DNA of 64,000 nucleotides from DATMRF01 sp035566435 (GTDB lineage Bacteria > Verrucomicrobiota > Verrucomicrobiia > Limisphaerales > UBA8199), in contig DATMRF010000022.1 in the NCBI GenBank assembly GCA_035566435.1, positions 67,563-131,562 of the forward strand, read 5' to 3'. This document shows positions 8,651 to 17,131 of this stretch, one piece after another (the stretch's first letter is position 1; every line of letters starts with the position of its first letter). The position numbers and the translations under genes are program-made. Below the pieces are notes generated by a model. That model had not been told where the DNA came from and made no database searches. It was given only the letters and a program-made list of their open reading frames with translations.

Positions 8651-8721
8651 CTGTCCGGCATGGATTCGAACCATGACAAAGAGCTCCAAAGACTCTTGTG
8701 CTACCATTACACCACCGGACA
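8651..8721 (-). tRNA. tRNA-Gln (anticodon TTG)
   Basis: Read on the minus strand, the acceptor arm TGTCCGG pairs with CCGGACA, followed by discriminator G. The D arm contains GTGTAATGGTAGCAC. The anticodon stem AGAGT/GCTCT surrounds the loop CTTTGGA with anticodon TTG. The T arm is CATGG-TTCGAAT-CCATG. It is 71 nt long with no encoded CCA. All four arms are intact, so it should be functional. Confidence 0.93.
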
Positions 8722-9130
8722 CGGCTGCGCCCAAGGTAGCGTTGGGACCCTGCCGGCGCAAAGCAAAAGTGGGGCGATCACCCTGATTGTGGTGGGGCGC
8801 TCTGTTCCCAAGCCCGCGTAGCTGGAACCAAACTCGTGGTCGCCACGGTTGCAGGTTGGAAGTTGCAAGTGCAGGGCCGCCAGCGCAACCAACTCCACTG
8901 GACATGAGCCTCTTGTCTGAGTTTTTGGTCGCGTTTTTGCGCCTTTGCCTCTTCGCGTCATTGCGTTAAACTCCGTTTCCATCATGACGGCTCACATCCC
9001 TGGGAGCACTCAGGCGAGACAAGCGCCAGGCCTGACGCACGAAACCTTGGCAAGGTTACAAAGCAGCGACGAATTTGTAGCACTTTTGTCCGAAGCCGCC
9101 AGAGAGCCTCAACGTCGAACCGGCAACAAT
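8722..9130 (+). other. Non-coding leader region before the DUF3300 gene
   Basis: About 400 bp. It contains short-unit repeat traces: 'ggttgcaggttggaagttgcaag' style around 8845-8870, and a CTTTGC/CTTCGCGTCATTGCG array near 8938-8968. No clear promoter or Shine-Dalgarno stands out. Upstream in-frame starts exist (8984) but carry no recognisable protein. Confidence 0.5.
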
Positions 9131-10828
9131 ATGAAAAAATCGAATTCCCTGAGCAAAACCGGACCAGCGGCAGCCGTTTTACTGGCCGGTGTGTTAGTCC
9201 TGGCAACCGGCTGTGTGGGAGCCCGTGTGACGTATGTGCAGCCGGCCTATCAGGTTCAGGCGCCGGAACCCCCGCCGCCGCCCCCCATGGTTGAGCTGCC
9301 GCCCGCACCGCCACCCGCGCCGGTGGCGCCGATACGTTCGGCAGCCGAGCTGGACACCATGCTGGCGCCCATTGCGCTTTACCCGGACCCATTGCTGGCG
9401 CAACTCCTGCCGGCGGCGACGCTGCCCGAGCAGGTGGTGCTGGCGGACCGCTATTGGCGAGAGGGCGGGGATATAAACCAGATAGATGCCCAGCCCTGGG
9501 ACAATAGCCTGAAGGCCCTGGCGAGGTATCCCGCCACGCTCAAGATGCTGGATGACAATCTCGCCTGGACGACCGACCTGGGGCAGGCTTTTCTCAACCA
9601 ACCAGCCGACGTCATGGACTCGGTCCAGCGTCTTCGTGCGCAAGCCCTGGCATTGGGCAATTTGCGGTCCACGCCACAACAGAGCGTCGTGGTCAGTGGT
9701 GGGATCATCGAAATTCTTCCCGCTACCCCGCAAGTGATCTACGTGCCGGTGTATCAACCGGAAGTGGTTTATGTGCGTCCGCCTCCCGCGCCGGACCGAT
9801 TCTACATTTCATTTGGTGCCGGAATGGTCGTGGGCGCCTGGCTGAATCACGACTGCGACTGGCGCGGTCACGAGGTGATTGTCTGGCACCATGACCACCC
9901 GCGACCGGAAGATTGGTGGCAGCGCCCACCCGAACGGCGCGAAAGACCCACCGTGGTCAACAACGTGACCGTGGTGAACAACACAACCATTAACAACACC
10001 ACCATTGTGAACCAGAACGTGACCGTGTGGCGCCCCAAGACTCATGCCGCTGTGGCTGACCGCGGTGACCGTGGTTGGGGCAAGCAGGACATTCGGCCAA
10101 CCGCGCCGGCAAGGAACGAGGCGACGAGACCGGCTCGCGAAGAATTGCGTCAACCTCCGGTGGTCGTAGCGCAGCGGTCGGTTCCACCGCAAGAGGTCCG
10201 ACCCGCGCCGCCGGTAAGGGAAGTCCGTCCGAGTCAGCTGGAAGTTCAACGGCCGCCGGTTGGACCGCGGGAAGCGCGCGAAAACCCTCCTCGTGAAGAA
10301 GTGAAACCCGCGCAAGTCCTGCCATCGCACGATGTCCGTGCCATCCCGCCACGCAAAGAAGCGCCGCCCGCCCCAGTTCCGCCTCGGGAGGCGAACAATG
10401 CCAAACCGCCGGTGACCAGGGCGCCCGCGCCGGAGACCGCTCGGCCAAACAATGACCAGCCCGCTTTGGCGAGAGAACAGAAGCCTGCCCCACGCCCCAC
10501 TCCGCCTATCCCTGCGCCTAAGGACACTCGCGCTGTATCCGCGCCGGTCGCTCCGAAGCAGCCCTCAGCGGTGACCAGCAATCCGCGACCCGCCGCACCA
10601 CCGGTGACTTCGCGTTCGGTCGCGAATGCGCCCGGACGGGCTCCAGCCGGCGCCCTGGCCGGGATCGAAAGCTCGCGCCTGACGCGTGAAGCCAGCGCGC
10701 GCGGCCAGCAAAGCCGGGAGGCGATTGCCGGGCCAGCCGCTCCTGCCCGTCCGGCTTCGGCGCCCGCGCCCTCGCCCAAGGCGAATTCGGCGCAGTCGAA
10801 GGGCCCGCAGAAGGCGCACGAAAACTGA
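9131..10828 (+). CDS. DUF3300 domain-containing lipoprotein
   Basis: 565 residues from the ATG at 9131. The leader ends in VLVLATGCVG, a lipobox with Cys28, so it is a predicted lipoprotein. Residues about 75-240 form the DUF3300 domain: SAAELDTMLAPIALYPDPLL, then LPEQVVLADRYWREG, ALARYPATLKMLDDNLAWT and IEILPATPQVIYVPVYQPEV. An Asn/Thr/Val tract (VVNNTTINNTTIVNQNVTVW, about residue 290) follows. The last ~260 residues are Pro/Arg/Ala-rich and probably disordered, as expected for an envelope spacer. DUF3300 genes often sit beside DUF2950 genes, as here. The function of the pair is not established; an envelope role is inferred. Confidence 0.85.
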   Translation: MKKSNSLSKTGPAAAVLLAGVLVLATGCVGARVTYVQPAYQVQAPEPPPPPPMVELPPAPPPAPVAPIRSAAELDTMLAPIALYPDPLLAQLLPAATLPEQVVLADRYWREGGDINQIDAQPWDNSLKALARYPATLKMLDDNLAWTTDLGQAFLNQPADVMDSVQRLRAQALALGNLRSTPQQSVVVSGGIIEILPATPQVIYVPVYQPEVVYVRPPPAPDRFYISFGAGMVVGAWLNHDCDWRGHEVIVWHHDHPRPEDWWQRPPERRERPTVVNNVTVVNNTTINNTTIVNQNVTVWRPKTHAAVADRGDRGWGKQDIRPTAPARNEATRPAREELRQPPVVVAQRSVPPQEVRPAPPVREVRPSQLEVQRPPVGPREARENPPREEVKPAQVLPSHDVRAIPPRKEAPPAPVPPREANNAKPPVTRAPAPETARPNNDQPALAREQKPAPRPTPPIPAPKDTRAVSAPVAPKQPSAVTSNPRPAAPPVTSRSVANAPGRAPAGALAGIESSRLTREASARGQQSREAIAGPAAPARPASAPAPSPKANSAQSKGPQKAHEN

Positions 10829-10851
10829 TCGCCAACGGAAAGGAAAATCCA

Positions 10852-11883
10852 ATGAAAACTTATCTGAATCAGGTTTATTGTAGCAGCCGACGTAAGGAGG
10901 CTGAAATTTCAAACAATTTCGCCATCGATCAGAGCCTCCTTACGTCGGCTCCTACAATTTCAAAACGCGCGCTACGGCTTGTGGGTGGGGCGTTGATACT
11001 CCTCTTGCCGCTGGACGTGTTGGCCGCCGGCGAGCAGCAATTCGGCACCCCGGAGGAGGCGGTCCGCGCACTCGAGACCGCCGCGAAAGACCGGGATACC
11101 AATGCCATGCACGCTATTTTCGGCCCGGCCGGGCGGGATCTGGTGTCGCCGGATGCGGTGCAGGCGACGCACGAATTCGAGGTTTTCGCGCGCCACCTGA
11201 GCGAGAAGACGGAGTTGGTCCGGCCATCCGAGTCAAAGTGCGTGCTGGAACTCGGAGCGGATGCGTGGCCGTTTCCGATACCGCTAGTGAAGGCGGATGG
11301 ACAATGGAGCTTCGACACCGAAGCCGGCCGTCAGGAAGTGCTGAACCGGCGGGTTGGAGGGAACGAACTCGGGGCGCTTGCGGTTTGCCGGGCCTACGTG
11401 GACGCGCAGCGGGAATATGCCGCGAAAGACCGGGACGGAGACGAGGTGCTCGAGTATGCCCAACGGCTCCGCAGCACGCCGGGCAAACATGATGGATTGT
11501 ATTGGCCGTTGCGGGCCGGCGATGAGCAGAGCCCGTTAGGCCCGTTGATCGCGGCGGCCCGGGTCGAGGGCTATCGCCGGCAGGCCCGGATCATGACCGA
11601 TGAACCGTCGCCGTACCATGGATACTATTTCAAGATTCTGACGAAGCAGGGCAAACATGCGCCTGCGGGCAAATACGATTATATCATCAATGGCCACATG
11701 ATCGGCGGTTTCGCGCTGGTGGCCTGGCCGGAGGAATGGGGCAATTCGGGCGTCATGACCTTCATAGTCAACCAGCAGGGGAAGATTCATGAAAAGAACC
11801 TCGGCCCGAAGACGGCAGCGCTGGCCAAAGCCATGACGACCTATAACCCTGACCCCACCTGGAGCCCGGTCAAGGGCCAGTAG
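10852..11883 (+). CDS. DUF2950 family secreted protein with repeat-interrupted leader
   Basis: 343 residues. The mature part matches the family: FGTPEEAVRALETAAKDRD, then AIFGPAGRDLVSPD, DGQWSFDTEAGRQEVLNRR and IGRNE-like VGGNELGALAVCRAYVDAQR, followed by KHDGLYWP, PYHGYYFKILTKQG and FALVAWPEEWGNSGVMTFIV. The N-terminus is odd. Codons 10-36 are encoded by an 80-bp inverted repeat (10878-10957), which puts about 27 extra residues between MKTYLNQ and the hydrophobic leader KRALRLVGGALILLLPLDVL. The reading frame survives the insertion, but whether the leader is still recognised is unclear. Translation could also restart downstream. It lies 23 bp after the DUF3300 gene, likely the same operon. 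Confidence 0.85.
   Translation: MKTYLNQVYCSSRRKEAEISNNFAIDQSLLTSAPTISKRALRLVGGALILLLPLDVLAAGEQQFGTPEEAVRALETAAKDRDTNAMHAIFGPAGRDLVSPDAVQATHEFEVFARHLSEKTELVRPSESKCVLELGADAWPFPIPLVKADGQWSFDTEAGRQEVLNRRVGGNELGALAVCRAYVDAQREYAAKDRDGDEVLEYAQRLRSTPGKHDGLYWPLRAGDEQSPLGPLIAAARVEGYRRQARIMTDEPSPYHGYYFKILTKQGKHAPAGKYDYIINGHMIGGFALVAWPEEWGNSGVMTFIVNQQGKIHEKNLGPKTAALAKAMTTYNPDPTWSPVKGQ
10878..10957. repeat. 80-bp inverted repeat (miniature palindromic element) inside a gene
   Basis: The 25-bp arms begin TTGTAGCAGCCGACGTAAGG (left) and end CGTCGGCTCCTACAA (right). They differ at one base and are separated by 30 bp. The AGCCGACGTAAGGAGGCT core reads as an insertion into the start of the DUF2950 gene. Its form suits a REP/MITE-like non-autonomous element. 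No transposase or RAYT gene is in the window. Confidence 0.8.
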
Positions 11884-11910
11884 TGGCCGCAGGAGGTCAA
11901 GGGAACGGTA

Positions 11911-11932
11911 GGGACGCGTTCCACCGCGTCCC
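11911..11932. repeat. GGGACGCG-N6-CGCGTCCC hairpin
   Basis: Perfect 8-bp arms with loop TTCCAC, preceded by GGTA. A sister copy with a 7-nt loop lies at 13960-13982. It sits 28 bp after the DUF2950 stop and could act as a transcript-end hairpin, though no T-run follows. Confidence 0.6.
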
Positions 11933-12044
11933 CGATCCCTGCTGGGCCCAACGCCAACACCCGGCCCGCAAATCTGCGGAATTTGGCACTTCTCTCCCTT
12001 TGCATCTTTGCATCGTTGCGTCTTGGCGTTAAAATCTTCACATC

Positions 12045-13688
12045 ATGAAACCGCCCCGTCACCGCTCTGTATTTTATCCTTTATCCTTTATCCTTTATCC
12101 TTCTCCCGCCGATCTCATCCTGTGGGTAATGCTGGTCGCGGCAGCAGTCCTTTCACCAGCCGCCGCGCCAGCCGCGGAATCCGACGGTGGCAAGGTCAGG
12201 ACCAAAGAGACGTCCGGCGAGACCCCCAGCGAAAAGACCACGGGAGAATCCGGCAAGCCCATTCCCAAGGAGGAATCTGCCGTCACCCATCACCAGGTGA
12301 AAATCGGCTCCCAGGAAATCCCCTATACCGCCACCGCCGGCAATCTGCTCATTCGCAAAGGCGACGACCCCGTCGCTTCCATTTTTTACGCCGCCTACAC
12401 CCGTGACGGGGAGACGAACCTGGACCATCGTCCGGTGACTTTTTTCTACAACGGCGGCCCCGGGTCCTCAACGATCTGGCTGCACATGGGTTCGTTCGGT
12501 CCGCGCATCGTTGAGACGGCCAACGCCCAACCGACCGGGCCGGCGCCTTACCACGTCGTGAACAACGGCGATAGCCTGCTGGACCGGAGCGACCTGGTTT
12601 TCATTGACGCCGTCGCCACGGGGTTTTCCCGGATTGTGGGCAAGGGCGAAGGGACGAACTTCTGGAGCGTGGACGGCGACGTGGAAGCCTTTGGCAACTT
12701 CATCACTCGTTACGTCACCGTCAACCACCGTTGGAACTCGCCAAAATTTCTCTTTGGCGAGTCTTACGGCACACCCCGCTCCGCCGCGCTGGTCTATCAT
12801 CTGCAGCAGCAGGGGATGCACTTCAACGGCGTGGTGCTCCTCTCGTCGATCCTGAATTATGCGAAGCACGCGCCCGGGCTGGACGAAGCGTTCGAGGACA
12901 CCCTGCCCAGTTATGCGGCCATTGCGTGGTTCCACGACAAACTGCCCAAAAAACCGGCCGACCTGGGGGCGTTTCTCCAGCAAGCGCGCGACTTCGCTTC
13001 GAGCGAATACGCGCAGGCTTTGGCCAAAGGCCACACGCTCACGCCCGCGCACGTGGATGCCGTGGCCGCCAGGTTGCACGAATTCACCGGTTTGAGCGTG
13101 CGATACCTGAAAGAAGCGAATCTCCGCGTTAATCCCAGCCGATTTCGCAAAGAACTACTGCGGGACGAACGCCGCACGGTCGGGCGCTACGACGGCCGGT
13201 TCGAGGGCATAGATTTCGATGCCGCGGGCGAAGAGCCCACCTCCGATGCTTCCGATACTGCCATCGTGGGCGCCTTTACCGCCGCCTTCAACAGCTACCT
13301 GGCCGCCGAGTTGAATTACAGCCATGACACGCCCTATCAGGTCTCGAATCGAGAGGTCAACCGGGCCTGGGACTTTAAGCACAAGTTGCCGGACTATCTG
13401 CGGTCGCAGAAACCATATCCGCTGCCGTGCACGGTGGATGACCTCGCCCAGGCCATACGCGACAACCCGGCGCTAAAGGTGCTGTCGGCCAACGGCTACT
13501 TCGACCTGGCCACCCCGTTTTTCGCCACCGAGCGCGACCTTAACGGCGCCGAACTGGAGCCGAGCCTGGCTGGCAATGTGACCTTCCGCTATTACCCTTC
13601 CGGGCACATGGTCTATCTGAATCCCGACGCGCGAAAAACGTTTCGCGCCGACCTGGCGAACTTCTACGACACCGCCGCCCGGCCCTGA
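12045..13688 (+). CDS. Serine carboxypeptidase-like protein (peptidase S10)
   Basis: 547 residues. The S10 oxyanion region is TFFYNGGPGSSTIWLHMGSF. The nucleophile is in FGESYGTPRSAALVYHL (Ser about 240). The acid is in NGYFDLATPFF (Asp about 487) and the His in YYPSGHMVYLN (His about 521), so the catalytic triad is complete. The family removes C-terminal residues from peptides, usually outside the cytoplasm or in the periplasm. The leader is unusual: residues 9-20 (VFYPLSFILYPS) are encoded by a TTTATCC tandem array. The conventional signal peptide (ILWVMLVAAAVLSPAAAPAA) follows, so the true start may be the ATG at 12129. After the leader comes a Glu/Lys-rich linker of ~50 residues. Confidence 0.88.
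   Translation: MKPPRHRSVFYPLSFILYPSPADLILWVMLVAAAVLSPAAAPAAESDGGKVRTKETSGETPSEKTTGESGKPIPKEESAVTHHQVKIGSQEIPYTATAGNLLIRKGDDPVASIFYAAYTRDGETNLDHRPVTFFYNGGPGSSTIWLHMGSFGPRIVETANAQPTGPAPYHVVNNGDSLLDRSDLVFIDAVATGFSRIVGKGEGTNFWSVDGDVEAFGNFITRYVTVNHRWNSPKFLFGESYGTPRSAALVYHLQQQGMHFNGVVLLSSILNYAKHAPGLDEAFEDTLPSYAAIAWFHDKLPKKPADLGAFLQQARDFASSEYAQALAKGHTLTPAHVDAVAARLHEFTGLSVRYLKEANLRVNPSRFRKELLRDERRTVGRYDGRFEGIDFDAAGEEPTSDASDTAIVGAFTAAFNSYLAAELNYSHDTPYQVSNREVNRAWDFKHKLPDYLRSQKPYPLPCTVDDLAQAIRDNPALKVLSANGYFDLATPFFATERDLNGAELEPSLAGNVTFRYYPSGHMVYLNPDARKTFRADLANFYDTAARP
12073..12100 (+). repeat. (TTTATCC)4 tandem array inside the S10 peptidase N-terminus
   Basis: Four exact 7-bp copies. A unit length not divisible by three makes slippage frame-changing, so copy-number change would switch the longer reading frame on or off. 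Confidence 0.8.
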
Positions 13689-13785
13689 TGGCGGCTCCAT
13701 CGATTCTCCGGCCATCCATGCGGCCCCGCTCCAAAACCTTGCGGGCTCACCGGACGCTCCCGACATCGCGCCTGCGTTTTGGAGT

Positions 13786-13807
13786 GCGGCAGCCCTCTGC
13801 CGCTTTT
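13786..13807 (+). terminator. Possible terminator hairpin
   Basis: 7-bp perfect GC-rich stem (GCGGCAG/CTGCCGC, loop CCCT) followed by TTTT, 98 bp after the S10 peptidase stop. The T-run is short. The surrounding GGAGTGCGGCAGCC...CTGCCGCTTTT also resembles a dispersed repeat, so the terminator role is tentative. Confidence 0.35.
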
Positions 13808-13959
13808 CGGTACTGGCGTTCCACCCGAAAGGCCGCGTACAAAAACCTCAGCACCGAACTCCGCCCCGCCGCAAGACCGCCCGGGATATTTTCAAAACGC
13901 GCTCTAAGGAGAATCGGAGGCGCAAGACCGTCGGCACGACGCTCAGGAACGATTTGGTA

Positions 13960-13982
13960 GGGACGCGTCCCACCCGCGTCCC
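13960..13982. repeat. GGGACGCG-N7-CGCGTCCC hairpin
   Basis: Second copy of the hairpin at 11911-11932, with the same GGTA flank on the left and the loop TCCCACC. Confidence 0.6.
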
Positions 13983-14120
13983 CATTTCTACCAAGCCTCT
14001 GTCGCCGCGCCCCCTCGTGACATGTCCCGCTGGCACGGCCGACACTGCCACCAATCCAAAGAATCAAATGCGTTTGCTGCACAGACCCTCACGCCCCGAC
14101 GCTCCACGCTCCCATGCCCG

Positions 14121-14372
14121 TCAATAAACGACCTTCCGCAAGTGGACCCAATTAAAGAACGATCGCAACCATATCCGAAAACCGTTCCGGCTGGTCGGCT
14201 GCAAATCCCAACTAGCACCTGCGTCCACGTAACCGCCGAAGGTGGTACTGCTGAGCGCGCCGAGGGTGCTGCCGGGCTTCTCTTCCGCACGGGCGGGAGT
14301 GCTGCACAAGAGCAGGCTTGCCAACACAGCGCACACCGCAATCAGTTTTCGTGGTTTCATCGCTTTGAGCAT
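14121..14372 (-). pseudogene. Truncated secreted protein (signal peptide plus first strand)
   Basis: 83 codons from an ATG at 14372 preceded by AAGGA. The N-terminus MLKAMKPRKLIAVCAVLASL, LLCSTPARA is a good signal peptide. STLGALSSTTFGGYVDAGAS resembles the first mature segment of verrucomicrobial outer-membrane or secreted proteins ('tti.GYVDt...W'). After about 25 further residues of unrelated sequence the frame stops, whereas relatives are normally several hundred residues long. I read it as the surviving 5' end of a longer gene, although a genuine short secreted peptide cannot be excluded. Confidence 0.45.
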
Positions 14373-14453
14373 CAATGACGTCCTTAGTCCAGCGCCCGTA
14401 AGACAATTTGTCCATCAAAATCGCATACCGCCTGTCCCCTTGAAAAAATTTTT

Positions 14454-14483
14454 AGTGTTAAGGAGTGTTAAGCAGTGTTAAGG
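14454..14483 (+). repeat. Three tandem copies of AGTGTTAAGG/C
   Basis: 10-bp unit, three contiguous copies, upstream of the truncated secreted gene on the minus strand. From 14484 to 14711 I see no gene. Confidence 0.7.
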
Positions 14484-14711
14484 CTGCGATAGCGGCGATA
14501 ATGTGGACGGGGTCGGCGGCGAGGGACGGAGCCAGGCTGGTTTGGATGACTGTGGGCGTCCGAGGTGGCATGGGGGGCTGTGCTTTCACTTTCGCTTGTA
14601 CGGTTTTCTGTTTTCCGGGCCGGCCGCGGTTGGCGACACTGGCCTCTACTATGTATGGCGCGACGAAGGTTGTCTGACGGCGGACAAGCAAGGGAGAGGT
14701 GTGTTTTACAA

Positions 14712-15310
14712 TTACGGCAGCCTCAGCTCTCTCGCACCCTCGACCCCCTCAACCGTAATCGTGGCTGCACTCGCCTTAATCGCCAGGCACTGAATCGTGA
14801 CGGCGCGCGCGTCAACTTTGATGGTGGCGGATTTGCCGGCGGCGACCGTCTTGCCATTGATGATCGCCAGGGCCCGCGGAGGGGCTCCGGAAATGCCGTT
14901 GAGTTTGATGTGCGCCACGAAAGCCGGTTCCGGCAGCGCGGTGTCGTTTCCCGGGTTGTTGGCGTATGCGGCGAGGCGGCGATTGCCCTCAGCGATTTCG
15001 GCCGAAGACATTTTCAGGAGCAGTTGGCTTTTATACGTTTTGGCTAGATTGGAGGGGAAGTCGAAAACGCTGCCGTCCGCCGGCAGACTGAGCCATTTGT
15101 AAGCCTCCGGCAGATCTTTACTGACGAGCTTGCCGTCCTGGTAGAGCTGCCCCAGCTCGACCTGCGCCATCGGCATGCATGGCGGCGTTTTTCCGTGTGG
15201 CGACCGGGGTGATCGCCCAAAAGAGAAGGATGTGGGCCAGTTGGTATTGGGAATTGGCCACGCCCTGTGCGGCCGCTTTGCGATAACCGTAATGCCTCGG
15301 GAAATTATTT
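14712..15310 (-). pseudogene. Frameshifted Sel1-repeat protein fragment
   Basis: The 3' part (14712-15176) reads MPMAQVELGQLYQDGKLVSK then DLPEAYKWLSLPA, a Sel1/TPR-like repeat, followed by a ~90-residue beta-rich tail. Just upstream, in a different frame (about 15235-15300), is YGYRKAAAQGVANSQYQLAH, another Sel1 repeat. The two pieces belong to one ancestral protein split by a frameshift between about 15180 and 15240. The upstream piece is cut off by TAA near 15310, with no start or leader left. It borders the defence-like island and may mark its insertion edge. Confidence 0.6.
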
Positions 15311-15393
15311 GCTTAACTGCGCCGCCGGACTACGATGGCTGGCATTCCGCATGGCGAAGGTCAAACACCTCGAACCAAAAGCTGACTAATGTC

Positions 15394-16182
15394 ATGGGCG
15401 TGCGCAATACAGATTGGTCGCGAGACGACCACATTCTGGCCTTCAATCTTTACTGCAAAATTCCATTCGGCCGCATCCATGCGAACAATCCGCAGATCAT
15501 CGACCTGGCAAAGGTCTTAGAGCGCTCCGCAAATTCGGTTTCCCTGAAACTTTCCAATTTCGCCCGGCTCGATCCCGAGCTTCAGGCGCGGGGCATCAAA
15601 GGCATGCGGCATGGGGCAAAAGGTGAAGGCGAGGTTTGGCGCGAGTTCGACAACAATCCCGAAACGCTGGCCTTCGAGAGCGAACGGTTGCTCGCCAAGT
15701 TCACAGGACGCAGGCTGGAGGAAATTGCCGAGATCGATGAACGCGAACTGCCGAACGAGGGACTCGAACGGGAACGAATGGTTCGCGTGCGCGTGAACCA
15801 GCATTTCTTTCGCGCTGCGGTCCTCTCCGCCTACGATTACAAATGCTGCGTCACCGGTCTGGCCGTTCCCGAATTGCTCGTCGCCAGCCACATTATTCCC
15901 TGGGCGATCGACTCCAAGCAACGAATGAACCCGCGCAATGGTCTTTGCTTAAATGCCCTCCACGACCGTGCCTTTGATCGGGGCCTGATGTTCATCGCTG
16001 ATGACACAACCGTCCGTTTCCATGAGAGGATCATTCGCTCCGAAAAGCAGAGCTCCGCGTTGGCCTGGTTACTGAGTTATGGCGGTAAATCCATTCGTAT
16101 GCCGCGGAAGTTCAAACCCGATACTGTCCTGCTCGCCCTTCATGCAACCGCTGGAAGAGTCACTATGGTTCCACCTCACTGA
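15394..16182 (+). CDS. HNH endonuclease (predicted restriction endonuclease)
   Basis: 262 residues from the ATG at 15394. The N-terminal domain starts WSRDDHILAFNLYCKIPFGR and includes SANSVSLKLSNFARLDPEL, typical of COG3440-type restriction endonucleases. The C-terminal HNH core is YDYKCCVTGLAVPELLVASH, IIPWAIDSKQRMNPRNGLCL and NALHDRAFDRGLM, with the metal/catalytic His in ASHI, Asn in NPRNGLCLN and His in LHDRAFD. The family cuts DNA, often in restriction systems. It converges on the four-gene methyltransferase/ATPase operon and overlaps its last gene tail-to-tail by 20 bp, which suggests one functional island. A longer upstream frame overlaps the Sel1 remnant and was not used. Confidence 0.87.
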   Translation: MGVRNTDWSRDDHILAFNLYCKIPFGRIHANNPQIIDLAKVLERSANSVSLKLSNFARLDPELQARGIKGMRHGAKGEGEVWREFDNNPETLAFESERLLAKFTGRRLEEIAEIDERELPNEGLERERMVRVRVNQHFFRAAVLSAYDYKCCVTGLAVPELLVASHIIPWAIDSKQRMNPRNGLCLNALHDRAFDRGLMFIADDTTVRFHERIIRSEKQSSALAWLLSYGGKSIRMPRKFKPDTVLLALHATAGRVTMVPPH

Positions 16183-17131
16183 AAGCAGGAAAATATCTGT
16201 ATACTTTGGCGTACTTCTTCCGCTCCTCTTCAGGAAGCCATCGTGGATGGCGTGCAGAACGAGACATGCGAGGTAACCGCCCATCGAGATACCTTATCTC
16301 CCTAAGCGTAAGAATGGGAGACTCAATCCGATACGCCCCTTCCACCCCTTCTGTGCGAATGAAGTCGAGGTCTTTGAAGTGGCTTTTGTTCAGCCTTTCC
16401 TCATCATTTGGATCGGTGATCAGGCCGCCAACGGTCACCATTCTCGCATTGTCGGCGTAATGAAAATTAAACAGTTGATGGTAACCAAGTCGAACGTCGG
16501 GGCCCAGAGGCGCATTGCGATCACTTAACGTTTTCTCGATGTGGTCGTGGATAACATTGCGGCTCACTTCCGCGAGACCCCATTTGGCCAAGTCGGATCC
16601 CTTGACTGAAGCACGTATTTTGCTCCTGCCAACTCTTGAACGCAGAACCTCCAACCTTTTTTCTGGCGTGTTTTCGTCTGCTTCGACGCGGCCTGGATCG
16701 GCATCGACCGTCACGATGACTACGCTTCCGGATTTCACACTGCTCGTCAGGATAGTAATATCCCCGAGCATTCGCGACTCAAGTGGCCTATCATAATCCA
16801 GCCATACGATAACCCGCTGATTCCATTTTAGTTTTGGGATCACGTCATATGACACTCCCCAGCGGATCTTTATGCAGGAGTAGGGTCTGTTAAACTCAAT
16901 TCGCCTCTGGGCCTCGGTGAAGCTTTCCACACTAGTCATTCTATGGATGCCAAGCCGCTGATGAAATAGCACGAAATCATGAAACGCGACCGCTCCAAAG
17001 CCGATATACTGATAAGATCTTAATGGTGCGATTCGCGACAACCTTGCGAGGGTTTCGCACATCATTTTGCGCTCAATATTTTTTGCCGGGCGCAGGCCAT
17101 AATTAAATTTCTCGAAGCTGGGAAAATTCAT
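16163..17131 (-). CDS. Putative methyltransferase-fold protein of a defence operon
   Basis: 322 residues. It opens MNFPSFEKFNYGLRPAKNIE (RKMMCETLARLS follows), then YQYIGFGAVAFHDFVLFHQR and LGIHRMTSVESFTEAQRRIE. This looks like a variant SAM-binding loop (IGFG) followed by the acidic end of strand 2 (SVE). VIVWLDYDRPLESRMLGDIT and SGSVVIVTVDADPGR would be the motif IV/V strands. I recall proteins of this appearance annotated as putative O-methyltransferases in defence islands; the catalytic activity is inferred. Its start overlaps the ATPase stop by four bases (ATGA), so the two proteins are probably made together. The 3' end overlaps the convergent HNH gene. Confidence 0.6.
   Translation of the reverse strand: MNFPSFEKFNYGLRPAKNIERKMMCETLARLSRIAPLRSYQYIGFGAVAFHDFVLFHQRLGIHRMTSVESFTEAQRRIEFNRPYSCIKIRWGVSYDVIPKLKWNQRVIVWLDYDRPLESRMLGDITILTSSVKSGSVVIVTVDADPGRVEADENTPEKRLEVLRSRVGRSKIRASVKGSDLAKWGLAEVSRNVIHDHIEKTLSDRNAPLGPDVRLGYHQLFNFHYADNARMVTVGGLITDPNDEERLNKSHFKDLDFIRTEGVEGAYRIESPILTLREIRYLDGRLPRMSRSARHPRWLPEEERKKYAKVYRYFPAFSEVEP

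Larger units (their letters stand above)
13689..14120. other. Non-coding stretch after the S10 peptidase
   Basis: About 430 bp without a supported gene. It contains a GCGGCAG-CCCT-CTGCCGC hairpin at 13786-13803 followed by TTTT, which could end peptidase transcription, and the second GGGACGCG hairpin at 13960-13982. Confidence 0.55.

Noticed and set aside
8984..9130. Upstream extension of the DUF3300 gene
   Set aside because: The extension has no domain and would bury the lipobox leader far from the N-terminus.
14458..14691. Short minus-strand frame of 77 codons
   Set aside because: No leader, motif or ribosome-binding site. It overlaps the tandem AGTGTTAAGG array.
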